Assembly (NCBI GenBank): GCA_019009955.1
Contig: CM032233.1
Location: 63,456,001-63,520,000, forward strand
Reading direction: 5' to 3'
Origin: Riptortus pedestris
Taxonomy: Eukaryota; Arthropoda; Insecta; Hemiptera; Alydidae
DNA: 64,000 nt
Shown here: piece by piece, positions 20,821 through 34,700 of the stretch
Numbering within the stretch: the first letter of the stretch is position 1
Layout of the letters: the number at the start of each line of letters is the position of its first letter
Position numbers and translations under genes: made by a program
Notes under the pieces: model-generated
The model's database searches: none
Told to the model about the DNA's origin: nothing
What the model saw: only the letters and a program-made list of their open reading frames with translations

Positions 20821-21538
20821 ATCTAAGGATGTGTACATGTATTTTTTATATGAGATGTAATTAATTCGAATGGAGTAATAATAAACCAAATTAATTAGGA
20901 AGTAAAATTAGGTTAGATTGGCTAAATATCATTATATTTGAGTTCTTACACGTTTAGCTTTTGTATTGTCACTCCCTAAAGGTAAATACAAAGTAAAACA
21001 GTTCTATTCAACCTCTAACTCAGTCGTACATTCCTTCTATCATCGTTCTCATACTCGTTTTGTACAACCCATCAGACAAATAGACGACTCCTTATTGAGG
21101 CTTCGTCTAACGAAGGACTCCATATTGATTACTACCCCTACAATGTAGTTATGATTAGTTCGCATCTAATACTCTCTCGGGAAAGCACTTGGGAAGGCGA
21201 GGGACTTGCACTGTAGGTATTCAAGGCCGGGCTTCATTACTCTGAGGCTAAGAGAATAGCATCCAATTACTAGCACACCGGTGGTCACTTGGAACGGTGT
21301 TGAAATAAAGAATCAACACGAATAAAGAATTCCAACACTTATATATTTCAATTACAGTCATTTTTTCCCCATTACAAAAAATGCAATAAAGCCTGTGTAT
21401 TAAATTATAGACCTCTATCATGTTATAATTACACCAAGAAACAATTTATGGTGTCTTAAAACACAAATTAACAAAAGCAATTAATTTCCCGACTTGAAGT
21501 AGGGCCGTGGGAAAATAGTTAACAATAGGCAATATGCT
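20821..21538. other. unidentified, partly GC-richer
   Basis: 21150-21320 is GC-richer with two AATAAA signals at about 21307-21332. It may be a retroelement remnant. No gene seen. Confidence 0.3.
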
Positions 21539-22256
<718 letters not shown>

Positions 22257-22348
22257 TTAGGTTGGTTAAAGTTAACCGACAACAGACGGGCATTATAGGT
22301 CCCAGCGGGGACAGTAGCAACGAATGTAAGAGGGAAACAGAGCACTTC

Positions 22349-22500
22349 AGAAATGGATAGCTCCTGAAGAGGAAGTCACGAAACATGTAGGCCAGTATCA
22401 ATAAAGTTTGCGCGGAAAAAATATTTTTTATTGGTGACCCTTGGCATGAAAATATGATGAACATATAAAAAATATTGGGTGCAGAAAAAGAAGAATGCTT
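22349..22500 (+). mobile_element. fold-back element FB2, single arm
   Basis: Corresponds to the right arm of the copy at 16072-16349: 'atggatagctcctgaagagg', 'gtcacgaaacatgtagg', 'ttggtgacccttgg', 'atgatgaacatataaa'. The opposite arm is not found. It is followed by (CA)n/(TA)n. Confidence 0.65.
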
Positions 22501-22515
22501 ATTAGATTTAAATAT

Positions 22516-22518
22516 TAT

Positions 22519-22598
<80 letters not shown>
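22516..22598. repeat. (AC)n-(TA)n microsatellite
   Basis: Compound dinucleotide run ending in gcacgtacatacata. Confidence 0.9.
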
Positions 22599-22602
<4 letters not shown>

Positions 22603-22869
22603 GTACATACATATAACATTTATTCTTTGGCTGGATAACCTTCCGTTGCGCTAATTTAAAATATCTTGTTTCAAATATTAATATTAATTAATATATTTTC
22701 CAAGTAACGTGTTTTATGAAACAGTGAGTTCTTCATTTGTTCATCGGAACATATTATTGGACAACTATTAATGTTTGCCACAGAATATCTGTAAGTATGA
22801 GTGATATATGAAGAATTAACTTCTTGAGCCGGAGCAACACACTCGAAAGGTGTTGGGGAAAATTAATGA

Positions 22870-22925
22870 ATTATCAACAAATGTTTTTAGAGTCACGTTG
22901 GCCTCCAAAAACATTTGTTGATAAT
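22870..22925. repeat. perfect short hairpin
   Basis: attatcaacaaatgttttt (22870-22888) pairs perfectly with aaaaacatttgttgataat (22907-22925), 19 bp with an 18-nt loop. It could be a tiny inverted-repeat element or a small structured RNA. The stem is short for an animal pre-miRNA. Confidence 0.55.
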
Positions 22926-23096
22926 GATGATAATAAAATGAATGGTATAATTATACATATTTATAACTATATAAATGTTTATGGCCTCCCCTCCCCCCAT
23001 TAAATTGACAATAATTACATACAGTTATACCTCAACAAATAGGAACCCAAAAGGAGTTTGTCTGTTATCACAGAAAGGCGAAATTAGTTATCTAAT

Positions 23097-23575
23097 AAAA
23101 GTCCGTCACGCAGCGGCTGCGTTAACTAAGCACATTTCCCACATGCGCCACGTGTTTGCATTTATCTCAAAACTTAAAAGTTCAATGAGAACTTATATTT
23201 TGTATTTAAGCTTCAAATAAAATCTTTCATAACATAATAAAATATTGTTAATATGAGATGATTAAAAGTGGGGCTTTACTGGAGACCGAAAACTTAAAAA
23301 TGCAAAAATCACAGATAATTATCAAGATAGTGAAAACGTGAACATAACAACATGTATAGAACATAACATTTGCAATGAGATTGGTTCTGTACACTTTTTC
23401 GATCCGACATATAATAACGGAGATATTAGCTTTCGAAATTCTCCCCCTCTAAACCCCCTCCCCCTGGTCCGATTTCAGCCGTTAACGAACTTGATCTTTC
23501 TTTTTGTATAAAACAATTATTTATCAAGTTTGGTAACGATAAGACAAAAATTACCACCGCTAGAGCGGTAACAGA

Positions 23576-23636
<61 letters not shown>

Positions 23637-23760
23637 TTGAACGGACCTCATTTTCATCATCTCCTTGGTAGGATCGATGGACATTTGAAGAAAAATTTCG
23701 AAAATGGCGTCATGAGTACGACCTCAATAGCTGATTCCCCTTAAGGGAAATCTGCTAAAA
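23097..23760 (-). mobile_element. HINE-like element, complete
   Basis: Left aaaagtccgtcacgcag, right gggaaatctgctaaaa, (TA)n 23579-23632. It has the 'tgcatttatctcaaaactta' 3' module shared with 9766 and 60870. Confidence 0.8.
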
Positions 23761-24154
23761 CTTAAAAGATAAAAACCGATGAACAAAAGAGGCATCTCCT
23801 GAATGCAATAGTCCATTCGGGGTTTTATAGAATCGAGCGGCGAGTAGAAGAAGCGACGGTTTAATGTTTGATGGTGCGTGGGACAGACAGGTGTGGTTGG
23901 TTGTTGGTGTTGGCTGTCCCGCCTTTATCAGAGGAAATAATTACTGGAAGGACAATGCACTGTGCGTCGTACTCGATGGACCTCTATCAAGGTGCATTAA
24001 GACAATTGCCCGACAAGATAGGGCCCTCCTCCACCTGTACATCTCTTCCTTTCTCATTTAGCCTGTTTCCTCTTTTGCACATGGGCTGGGTTCCCGCTCA
24101 CAAACGAGGTTCCTAAGTGGACAACTGATTTGGAACAGACGTGGAAGGTGTGCA
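23761..24154. other. GC-richer unidentified stretch
   Basis: Two overlapping frames of 65-82 codons at 23864-24116 show no recognisable domain. It is enclosed by HINE-like elements and may be a captured or residual piece. Confidence 0.3.
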
Positions 24155-24738
24155 TTTTAGCAGATTTCCCTTAAGGGAGGTCAGCTATTGACGCCGTACT
24201 CATGATGCGATTTTCGAAAAAATTCCTCAATTGTCCATCGATCCTACCCAGGAGATGACGAAAATGAAGTCCATTCAAAATTATATTATATACATATATT
24301 TACTTGTCTATTACAATTCTAGCGATCGTATTTCTTCTTTGGTCGTAAAGAAACTCGATATTTCAGCGTTTCATACAACACTAAAGGTCGAGTTCTTTAA
24401 TGGCTGAAAGGGAACCAGTGGGAGTTGGGGTTTACAGGGGGAGAATTTTGAAAATTCGAAATATCTCCGTCTGATCGAAAAATTGTATGGAATCAACCTT
24501 ATTGCAAATTAAATTTACTATAAATATTGTTCTATACATTTATTCTCTATCTTGAATATTAACCGAGATATTTGCATTTTTATTAAATGTAGGCGGATAA
24601 GGGACGAGTGAGTTTCCCGCCAAAAGCTAGTTCGGCCGCTTCCGTAGCTGTTCAGCTCTCGTATGGAGATTTATCTATTGTATAACTTCACGTGGGAAAT
24701 CTGCTTAGTTTATGCAGCCCCTGCGTGACGGACTTTTT
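24155..24738 (+). mobile_element. HINE-like element, complete
   Basis: ttttagcagatttccctta to gacggacttttt. Variant 5' block (gggaggtcagctattgac) shared with the copy at 21539, minimal TA tract, 3' part of the 'gccaaaagctagttcggcc' type. Confidence 0.85.
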
Positions 24739-24757
24739 GTACTTTAGAGTTGTTTCA

Positions 24758-24761
<4 letters not shown>

Positions 24762-24807
<46 letters not shown>
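24762..24807. repeat. (GT)n microsatellite
   Basis: About 23 GT units immediately after a HINE-like end. Confidence 0.9.
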
Positions 24808-24810
<3 letters not shown>

Positions 24811-24845
24811 TTGTGCGTTTGAGGGGTGGGGGTGGGAGTGACGTC

Positions 24846-25071
24846 TTTTAACTGATTTCCCCTCAGGCTTGATTGAGGTTGTACTCCTGACGCTATTTTC
24901 GAAAAATTGCTTATGTTCATTGATCCTATTCAAGAGACGACGAAAATGAGGTCCGTTAATAAATAAGTATAATTTGATATTTACTTTTACATTAAACATT
25001 TAAATATCGAGTTTGGTAACGATCAGCCAAACATTGCGACCGCTAGTGTGTTACCAGCCAAATATATAAAG

Positions 25072-25124
<53 letters not shown>

Positions 25125-26161
25125 TAGTCCTATTTTATTCAGAAGTGCAACAGTTATGTACAATAGTTTTTATGTATATTTAGTCTTACCCTGAAGAAGA
25201 GAAAATAAATATTCTCGAAATATTGGAATGAACTAAGATTTTTTCACCAACACTGACCAAAACTCCAAAAAACAACAACACTATATATATATATATATAG
25301 CTTTATATATTTGTCTGGTAACACACTAGCGGTCGCAATGTTTGGCTGATCGTTACCAAACTCGATATTTAAATGTTTAATGTAAAAGTAAATATCAAAT
25401 TAAATGCTTAAATCGGAGCTATGGAAAGGGGGAGGGGTTAGAAGGGGGCATTTTCAAAATTCTAATTATCTCCGTTATTATGATCGAAAAATCGTATAGA
25501 GCTAATCTATTGTTACATACACTTTTTATCTATCTCGTATAATTAGCCCAGATATTTTGGTTTCAATTTTCAGCCTTCAGCAAACCTCTAATTTTAGGTA
25601 TCGCAAATTACCAATAAGCCAATTTAACACGAAACGTATAATTCCAAGCTTAATTTGCAATTATTGTTTTCAACGGGCCTTTATAATGTGAGTTACATGA
25701 AAATATTTAGTGTCTCATCAATTAAGGTTTTATGGTCTCTGCTCAAAAATCTTTACTTAATCTATACGATACTCGAAATTATGATTTTTCACTCAACACT
25801 AAAGGTAATATTAATTAATGTTTGAAGTAGGACTTGAAGGAAGGGGAGTGGGGTTAGAGGGGGATCCGAAAATCCGAAATATCTCCGTTATTATGAGTCG
25901 GATCGGATAATGTAATAGAACCATTTTTTTTCAAATATTGCATTTCTACAATAGTTGTTCTATGCATTTTCTCTTAAGTTAAAAATATTAAACGAGTTAC
26001 TAGTACTTTTTTATATCCAGCTAACAATAACTATTACGCCCACTAATACGCATCTTTTTGACTTATATAGAATATATGTCGAGCTGACATTACCAGAGTG
26101 TGATTCCAGCACGTGGGAAATTGCTTAGTTTACGCAGCTACTGCGTGGCTGACTTTTTTTT
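24846..26161 (+). mobile_element. rearranged HINE-like element enclosing a fold-back copy
   Basis: A plus-strand 5' end (24846-24960) is followed by the middle module in inverted orientation (24969-25070). Then come (TA)n, an FB1 fragment (25120-25280), (TA)n, the same middle module in plus orientation (25300-25410), a second G-rich module (25800-25880) and the normal 3' end (tacgcagctactgcg, gactttttttt). The two middle modules form a near-perfect inverted repeat of about 110 bp around FB1. Confidence 0.7.
25120..25280 (+). mobile_element. fold-back element FB1, fragment
   Basis: Contains ctgaagaagagaaaataaat, attctcgaaatattgg, ttcaccaacactgacc and ccaaaaaacaacaaca in the order of the FB1 right arm. 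The left arm is nearly all missing. Confidence 0.65.
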
Positions 26162-27030
26162 GTACAGGGCATGCTGCTCAATAAAGTACTTTATCATGCG
26201 CGAATGCCTAAAAAATTAATACGAACCATTTTTCCGTGCTTGAAAAAGGTTTTCAAATAATTTATGTTTAAAATAATTGAAATAAATAAATTTTTGAGAT
26301 TATAAATGTCACTCGGACTGGCAATCCAGCAAAATGATATTATGAATGTATTTTTATTTTTAAGAAAATATTTTTTTTTCAGCTCTGACTTTGAACTCAT
26401 TTTTAAACATTCACAGAAAACGTGAATGTCTACTTAATATTGTCTAATGTAAATATAAAATAAATAGGATCTTAAAGGAACTTTCTGGAAATAATATATC
26501 CATGTTACACGAGCTTCGAGAAATATTTTTTATATTAAAAAGTTATAAGCCAAAGGGGGAAGCCAATAAGAACTGTAAGATCATAAAATCCGTCCAATCC
26601 ATTATATTGGGAAGTGTGATTCATTTCTTAAAGACCCGAAGACAAAAAAAGATGGGCTCCCGGGAGTGGCGGACGCCCTCATCAATCCATTCTCATTGGT
26701 CTTATTCAACTGCAAATGCACTGTCTCGTAATAAACCTTTGAAAGCCCTTTCAGCCAAATATCTGACAATTCGCGCCTATAACCCTAAGCTAAGTGAAAC
26801 TGGTTGGCTATTTCTTTTGCTTCAGAAGTCATTTCCTATTGGAAGCATTGTCATTGAGAAAGTGGTGTATAAATACATCAATGGGTATTTGTACGGGCAA
26901 GGTGTTTAACGACCTTACAATGGCTCTTAGCCCATACTCTACAACAGTTTCACGACCTCATGAACATGGGAGCATAAACACCTCGTGCAAATAGCGTAAT
27001 GAGTCAACAAGTAATAGAAAAGTTCGTCTT

Positions 27031-27056
27031 CGTAAACTAAGCAGATTTCCCACATC
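27031..27056 (-). mobile_element. HINE-like 3' tip, orphan
   Basis: cgtaaactaagcagatttcc followed by cacat is the subterminal region of the family without the outer hairpin or the remainder. Confidence 0.55.
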
Positions 27057-28737
27057 AAGATCCGTCAAGATAATAAGATGAATATGTAAACATTAATTGA
27101 AATCAGGCTATATATAACATTAGGTAATGGCTCAGTTGCGAATCAATGATGTAATGCATCTTACTAATAGGAGTAGTGGTTTACGAAATACAAAAAAAAA
27201 AAAATGTACATCAAAATATCTCGACGTACCTTCAATAAAACGTATCAACATCTTAAATGAGTTTCCGCCTTGCAGAAGAGAGAGAAAGCGTGATAAAGCA
27301 GCTCTGACCTACCAAAGTGTCACTGAAGCAAAGGTGCCGACAGCAATGTCATTTATAAAGCTTCAAGGAAAGAGAAAGTTAAATCAGGATTACTTTAATT
27401 TCCATGAGCCTTTTTCTTTTTTTGGCAAATTCAAATTAATAACATTGGTAAGTTCATTGAGCTATTTAAAGATTGATCTCCGAAATTTCCACTGAATAAA
27501 TTATGGTAAAGACTGAATTACTGGAGTTGTGTTTGGGAGAAACTAAAACTTCTACACCCTAAATGTCTCTATTCTGTAACCTATAAGATTTAATAATAAT
27601 TCATATATGAAAAGTTATGTGAGGGACCCGACAAAAATGGTGAGGTTTGCTAGGATAATTCAAATTGGATACCCAAAAACTGTTAAAGGCTAAAAGAATA
27701 ATACATACCAACCGGTGTTTAAGTATAGTTTATGAAATTTAGTACAATTATCTTATAAATGACCTCATTCAGTTAACTTTTATGTCAAAAAGCCTTTCTA
27801 AGATTTGTTTGAATAAGAGACAAATTTACTTAGAAATATTATTTAAGCTTACTGGTTGTGAGACTGATTTCTCCTGCACAAGAGCGTTCTTAGAAGCTAT
27901 TACGATGCCCTAATAAACAATAAAATACGCCCGTTGCGTTTATTTATAGCATTTTAATTGACCATTAGCTAACCATGGCCTCAATAAATCATAATGCTCA
28001 ACTGAAATCAATTGAGCTAGACTCTTATTAGTTAATATTAAGTGGCAAAAAATGCTTAGATACGTCTGGAGATATTATGTGTGAAATTAAACCGAAATAA
28101 TTTATTACAGAAAAACATACTCCTCAATAAAACGTGCCAGGTCATTTATTAGTCATTCAAACAATATATCAATTCTGAAACGAAGTGAAAATAATATTTA
28201 TTTTAACTATATGAAAGACTATATAGCCTATGAAGTGTAAGTTATATAGCCTTCGCCCCTATATTCATGGTCACCCATGATGAAGCTCCGATAGATAATT
28301 TATTATCATCATTAAAATATAAACGCTATATGTTGAAATTCCAACCACTTTATTGTGTCCTAGTTGAGGTGCGCATGTCACTCCTTTGATTTCACTTCAT
28401 CCACTAAAATCCTTGAGACGCATAAAGACTTCAAAAAATGACTTTCTTATCCTCCTTTTAGTCATATGCCCAACAAGTGGTATATAAGCACATTTTTTCT
28501 GAAATCATTGTACTTTAGGATATATCCAAAAAGTTTCGCCTTCCTTCAGAACTTGAAAAAGATATCTGCTATTTTTTACCTAATCTAGAACTTCCATGTA
28601 TGATTTCTTGTAAGTCCAGCTGGTCCGAGTGACTAAATTACTCTTAAGTACAAAGAATATGATAATGTAATATAAGTAATCCTAATAGCAAGACTCTAAT
28701 TGTGACCAGAGTTAAAGGGGTGCTCAACAACCAAAAA

Positions 28738-28790
28738 TATCCGTCGCGCAAGGACTACATAAACTAAGCACATTACCTCATGTTAGATTA
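28738..28790 (-). mobile_element. HINE-like 3' end, degraded
   Basis: atccgtcgcgcaagg, 'cataaactaagcacattacc' keep the order of the family's 3' end with several changes; nothing further inward can be aligned. Confidence 0.5.
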
Positions 28791-31700
28791 ACCCTCACAT
28801 TTTATTTATAACATTTAATTTTGGTATCTAAACATTTACAACATTTAAAAAAAAACAGAATAATGTATTACTTCTAATTGAAAATGAGAAATATAACCGA
28901 CAAAAAATTTATTTTGACGTTAATACTAATGAGATGAATAGATCACTGCAATCACTGAGTCACCATAGCCGATGTTCTAACTCATTTACCTCTACATCTA
29001 ACGACAGCAGCCCCTCTGTTTTTTGGTTTGTGAAGCGATTACTTGGCTCCACCAAAGCGGATCAAGTAAGACTGATACAAAATTGAAAAACCAGTTAACT
29101 AAAAATGTTAACAAAGATCACATACCATTGTTGGGAAATCTGAATAGAAAGCCAAAGTGAAGTTTTATGAAAATTACAAGAAATATATCATTATAGCAAA
29201 TTCAACGTTTTGAGAATGCTTGTTCTTCATGGTTGTCGGCCTTGATTAGGGTCGCAACTTGAAGGAAATTTATTCATATATTCAATGGAGCAAGGTTTTA
29301 TGTTTGGATGAACCCGAACTTGACAGGGGCACACGTTTGAGGAAAAGTATTGATTGAGATGTGACAAATTCACAAATTTAGCGATATGAATGAAACGACC
29401 CATACGAATCACAATGTTGCAAATGAGCTGTAGGATTACCTCCTGGCCCTTTTCATGTACCTCAATAGCCGATATACAATAAGAGAAAGTTTCTTCTCTA
29501 CAAAGTCGCTAAAAATTTCAAATTTCTAAGAAGTAGAATTCCTTCTGAAACGTTTAGTGCAATAATGCTGGGTGAGACCGAGTGTAAACTTTTTTTTACT
29601 GATAAACAGGAGCTGTTAGAGCTACTGGCCGATGAGCTAACAAAACCACGTCATTACTGCCGCCCGCTTTGCCAGTGGCGGTGACCAGGAATAAAACTAT
29701 CCCAGGGACACCATAAATCTAAAACTTTTATAATACCACTTTAGGATTTAGCCCCTGGAACCAATTTAATTGAACCGAGGCATTATACAACTATCCTTAA
29801 CTTTTTCAAACTCCGAATCATTTTATAGCAATTTTTATGACGTACACTGTGGTCAGTTTATTATTGAGCCATAAGATCCAGCGTTCACCCTTATTTTAGT
29901 GTATGGCTATCCTTAAAATGATTTTACTATAATCCATTAGTAGTACGGCGTCCACTGAAGTTATGAGGTACTAAAAATCACTTTAAAGGACTGAGGGCAG
30001 TGTTATCCGGTTTCACCGTAGATCACTATAAACAAAAAAATATTTCAGGATTATCTACATTGTAAAATCTACATGCCTTTTTTTTTCATATATTTTTTTT
30101 TTAGAAAAAAATGAAATCGTGTCGACTTTGTATATTGAATACCATGTCGATTGGCTTTTGCGGGTTATCAATTGCTAATAACTTATTTACTTGACCTTAT
30201 GTATTAATTACCAACACAATATTTAATTTGTCGTTTAAATAGTGTAATACGGCTTTAACAGTCCTACAAATAAATAAACTGGATAATTATTTACAATATT
30301 TCTTTCGTAATTTATTGAAATATTTTTACTATCAGCTCCAGTTTTACTATCACCAATAGTTGCCAGATGATAGTGTCGAAGCAATTATTAACAAATATAT
30401 GAAGTCAAGTAGCCTCAAATTCTGCGGAGTCAAACAAGAACCCATTTCTGGGTGGAAAACGGAGAGATGCTAAGCAAGTACATTCCTCAGTTTGAAATTT
30501 TATGGATCGTATAAGGGAGACGGGTGGGGAAATTTCGTCCACTTTTTTTAGACCTTACTGGTCGGAGACTTGCTTCCTCAGCTTCACTCCCATGGAGTAA
30601 ATCACGCAGAATCCATGTTTAAGACGCCACTTGTTTTTACTTTTTCATAAAACGACAACATGCAACGCCGGTTTGGATGCTTTTAGAGTTAAAGACCTGG
30701 CTAAAAACAGTCATGAATAAGGGAAGCTATTTTGGTGACGATTTCCTCGCAATATGGTATTCTTTTCTCGAGTGGAGAGAGACAGCTGGCATCTTTCCAT
30801 AATATTTGCATTTGGAGCGATCTAATGGAACAAAAACATTCATTAATAAAGATGATTTTATGCAAGGTAGATAAAGTCTTTTTGAACGATTTGTGTGAAC
30901 GTAATACGTCTGTGACCCACCTCTTTCCTTTAACCATATTTTAACAATTTATAACGAAATAAGAACGAAGAATTGCAATGGAATGAATATGTAGATGTGA
31001 GGAAAGCCACAACACGGTACCTAGAACAAATTAACAGCCCTTTTCCATGGTTATTGGGGAAGGGGGAGGGGGAAATTCAAAATGAAAATATACTCTGTGT
31101 ATACGACAAGGAAATTGTTGAAGTTTAAGATCATTTAGACAATTGAGCTAAGTCCCAGCTTACTTTTGAGCACATCCCATTTCGAAAATACATAATTGGA
31201 TTGAATTATGAATAGTTTTAATTTTGGGACATGAAAATAAAATTGATAACGAACAAATATCTCATACTTGTTGTGCCTAAATTCCGAGAAACGGGAAACG
31301 ATTGATAGCAACTATCAAACCATGCGCATCAATATACATCTCATTAAATGCTATTCTTAATTAACTTAGATTCTGAGTTTATGTACTTATTCACACCAAA
31401 ATTAATATTTTTGTTTAAGCAGAAGTGTGAAAATTAATCATTTTTTATAATCAATAATGATATTAACATTGTAACTTACTTAATGATTTAGAAGAGCTTT
31501 GAGTTAATAATTTTAGTAGAGGAGTGATTCAGAAAAGAGAAGAACTATTAATGAGGACTATTAAAAGAAGTTTATTAACGATTACAATAAGCAATTTGGT
31601 AATCCTTTAAATTGAGTTAATAACTCCATATATTTCCATATAAATCTGTTGATCGTAACTGAAAAGAATTTAAACTAAATTTATATCGCTAGAACCAAGT

Positions 31701-34700
31701 TTCTATCTGGAAGAAAAAAAAAAGGCAACATTTTATTTATCTTATTATTTATTTACTTTTATTTTAATAAACCTTGAAAATTGGACGAGTCCAAAGTAGG
31801 AATCACTGGTAATTTTAAGAAAGAAAAGACTAGAGTAATCATGACTTATTTTGTAATTATTTTTATTTCAGTCTCAGAATTCACTCCATTTTCTTATGAC
31901 AGTAATTTATTTAACACAACACCCCTATTATAATAAACAATCTTAAGGTTTAGTTTAAGATAGAGTCAAATATATTTTTAAGTTTGTTTAATACAGAGAA
32001 ATAAATAGGTCAGGCTATTTCATCTATTTTCATATGCAATGAATTCCTTACTTCGGACCGCAAGTTATTTGTTATTCATTAAATCCAAGGTGTATAGTAT
32101 TTACATCACAGTACCATATTTCCTTGTTCTTCATACAGCTCCTTTATCTAGACCACCTCTAATCAACCTCAATACTTTTCATCTCAGTAAAAGTGAGTAT
32201 ATTTGTAGGGCCTTGCATTTAAATAATAATTATATGTTTCGATCATAATGAAAGCAATCATCAAGTAGTCGTAGTGCACAAGTAATTCCAGACTTCATTC
32301 AGTTGCCTTTTCAAACAGATATCATTTAGTTTTTCATCATTCATGCCATGAAAGTGTTGACTCATATTTAAATAAGTGAAAAATTCATTATCCACACAGG
32401 AAGGCTCGTTTTAAATTCCCGGCTTTTACAGAAAACTGATGTTAAAAAAAAAAATGAATTACAATAAAATGTAAACCTACCGTTTTACATAATATAAAGT
32501 TCGCGAATTGATCATGTGGTGTCTGTTTCCATGGTTGATATAGATTTTAGCGACCACAAAGCAATATAAATTTTTCACGTGCAATTTCGGTCTGGAATCT
32601 GACACCACTGGGTGTAAATACTTTAACTCACTTCTAGTTAAAGAATTCTCAAATAATCGAGAAAACTTAATTTTTATATTTTGAAATATTTTATTCAAAG
32701 TTTTTTTTTATTGTATTTGATTAATTTTAAACAGTGCGAAGAAGGAAACAAAAGCGGTTAACGTACTAAAATCACAAAATTCAGTGATTGTATCTAGTGT
32801 GTGTCTGTGTGTGTGGGAGGGGGTAGACATGAATAACATTTGGGGGAAATAATAAAAATGGTTCAACAATTTCACGCAAATCAATTAAATATCATTTTAT
32901 ATCTTAGGATTTCTTCATTGCTCTAAACAATGATGACCATTTGCTACAATGTATTGGGATATATTTCTGTCATTTCGGTGGTCATATTGATTGATTGAAG
33001 GATAGTTCGTAATACTGAAATTTTAGTGATCAATATCATATTTGGAATTGGAAAGATTAGCGTTTTTCATATTTTTTTTATATAGACCACAAACCCAACT
33101 AATAAATACTGATTGATGTAACATATTAACCTGAATAATAAATGTAGATTGATGAAATATCTAATCCAAATTCTTTGGCTAGTGTCTTAAATCATCAAGA
33201 TAGCTGGACAAGCTGCCAATCATGCTCGGTAATCACTCGTGCCTCACCCTTAACCATTTTTCATATCATTTCTATTATATCTATAATTATATAACCCCTA
33301 TAACAAGCTCCCACAGTCTCCGTAGTGATGAATTATATCGTTTCGGAAAGGGCACTCAAAATTATATGGCACTAAGGTCCTGTGAGCATTCATTCCAGGA
33401 AACTGAAGTCTGAACTTTATATGTTATACGAACGAGTAGGAACTTTTTTTTGTCTCATTTTTTTCATAATATCTTGGAAAGAACTGCATTTTCGTTTTTG
33501 TTTTAAGCCTAATCGGGATTAAAAAGACTTAACTTATCTTTTTGGTCTGTTAACCTGGTTTTGATGATCATTTAAACACATTTTGGGATATGTTCTCTGT
33601 TTTCATATTTGTATTTAACATTCTTAAAAGTGAATAATATAGCCTAATTGTCAAACTAGAAGAACTTGTAAGTCAGGATACAGAACCAATTTTTTGTTAG
33701 AATGGGTATCATATATATACTACTACCTCTACTATTACTATCTACTATTTACCATCTAATCTACTACTACTATAAAACATATACACACACACAAACACAC
33801 AAATTTGTGAGTAGGACAATTTTTCTATAAATCATTTAAATCCCGTCTATCTGCTCCAGCCATCGGGACATCTTGAATCTTACATTAACAGTTTTGCAAT
33901 TGCATAATTATATTATAATGTATCATAATTCAGCTCTTTTTTTTTTCTTTCTTTGAATTTAATAAATCTGAGGACAGTCAGAAATCATTTCTTATGAACC
34001 TGTATTCGGGTTGTACTTACAGTAACTGTGAATATAATATTCTACTGTTATTCAGGATGATTTAATTCTTTATGCATATTAATATGTTTTAAAAGTTTGA
34101 GCCTTGGAAAAAGCCTTATCCTACCCTGGACAGATATAAGACCTAAAATAGACAGATCGGCCAAAAAAGTCATTATGAAACTCAGTTTGGAAATGTGGAT
34201 ACTTACTTTATTTTTCTGATCAATCTAACTTTCTGAACTTGGACTGTTATTTTCGTTGGAACTTAGTACCTTTTCATACCAAAAAAAAAATCTAAATTAT
34301 ATGGATTTATTCTTTTGGAATGGGTATTCAAGAATTTATGTTTAGCATAATGTATTAATCACCCCCGTCAAATGTCATTAAAATGTTCTGTTTGAAACCC
34401 AGACTACAAATGTAATATTTATTACGGAAAAATAAATTTCAATCACGATGAACTACTCAATCTTTTTCGATGAATTCTCAAGTATATTTACATAATGGCG
34501 AAATTATTTTAACCATAAGGAAATATTAATTCCTATTGAGAGTAGTAAAACTGTACAGTACGGCGACTGTTGTTAATTCCGCAACCATTGCAAAAACAGA
34601 CTATCTTATAGTTATGAACATCTGTTGTATTGACCTCATGGGCCGGTAGGAAAGCATACAGACCAGCAGTCTGACACAAATTAGCCAACAAAAGAAACGA

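Noticed and set aside
26502..27495. Frames of 135 and 122 codons on the plus strand
   Set aside because: No recognisable domain, no convincing splice sites, Lys/Ile-rich composition as expected by chance; left as unannotated.
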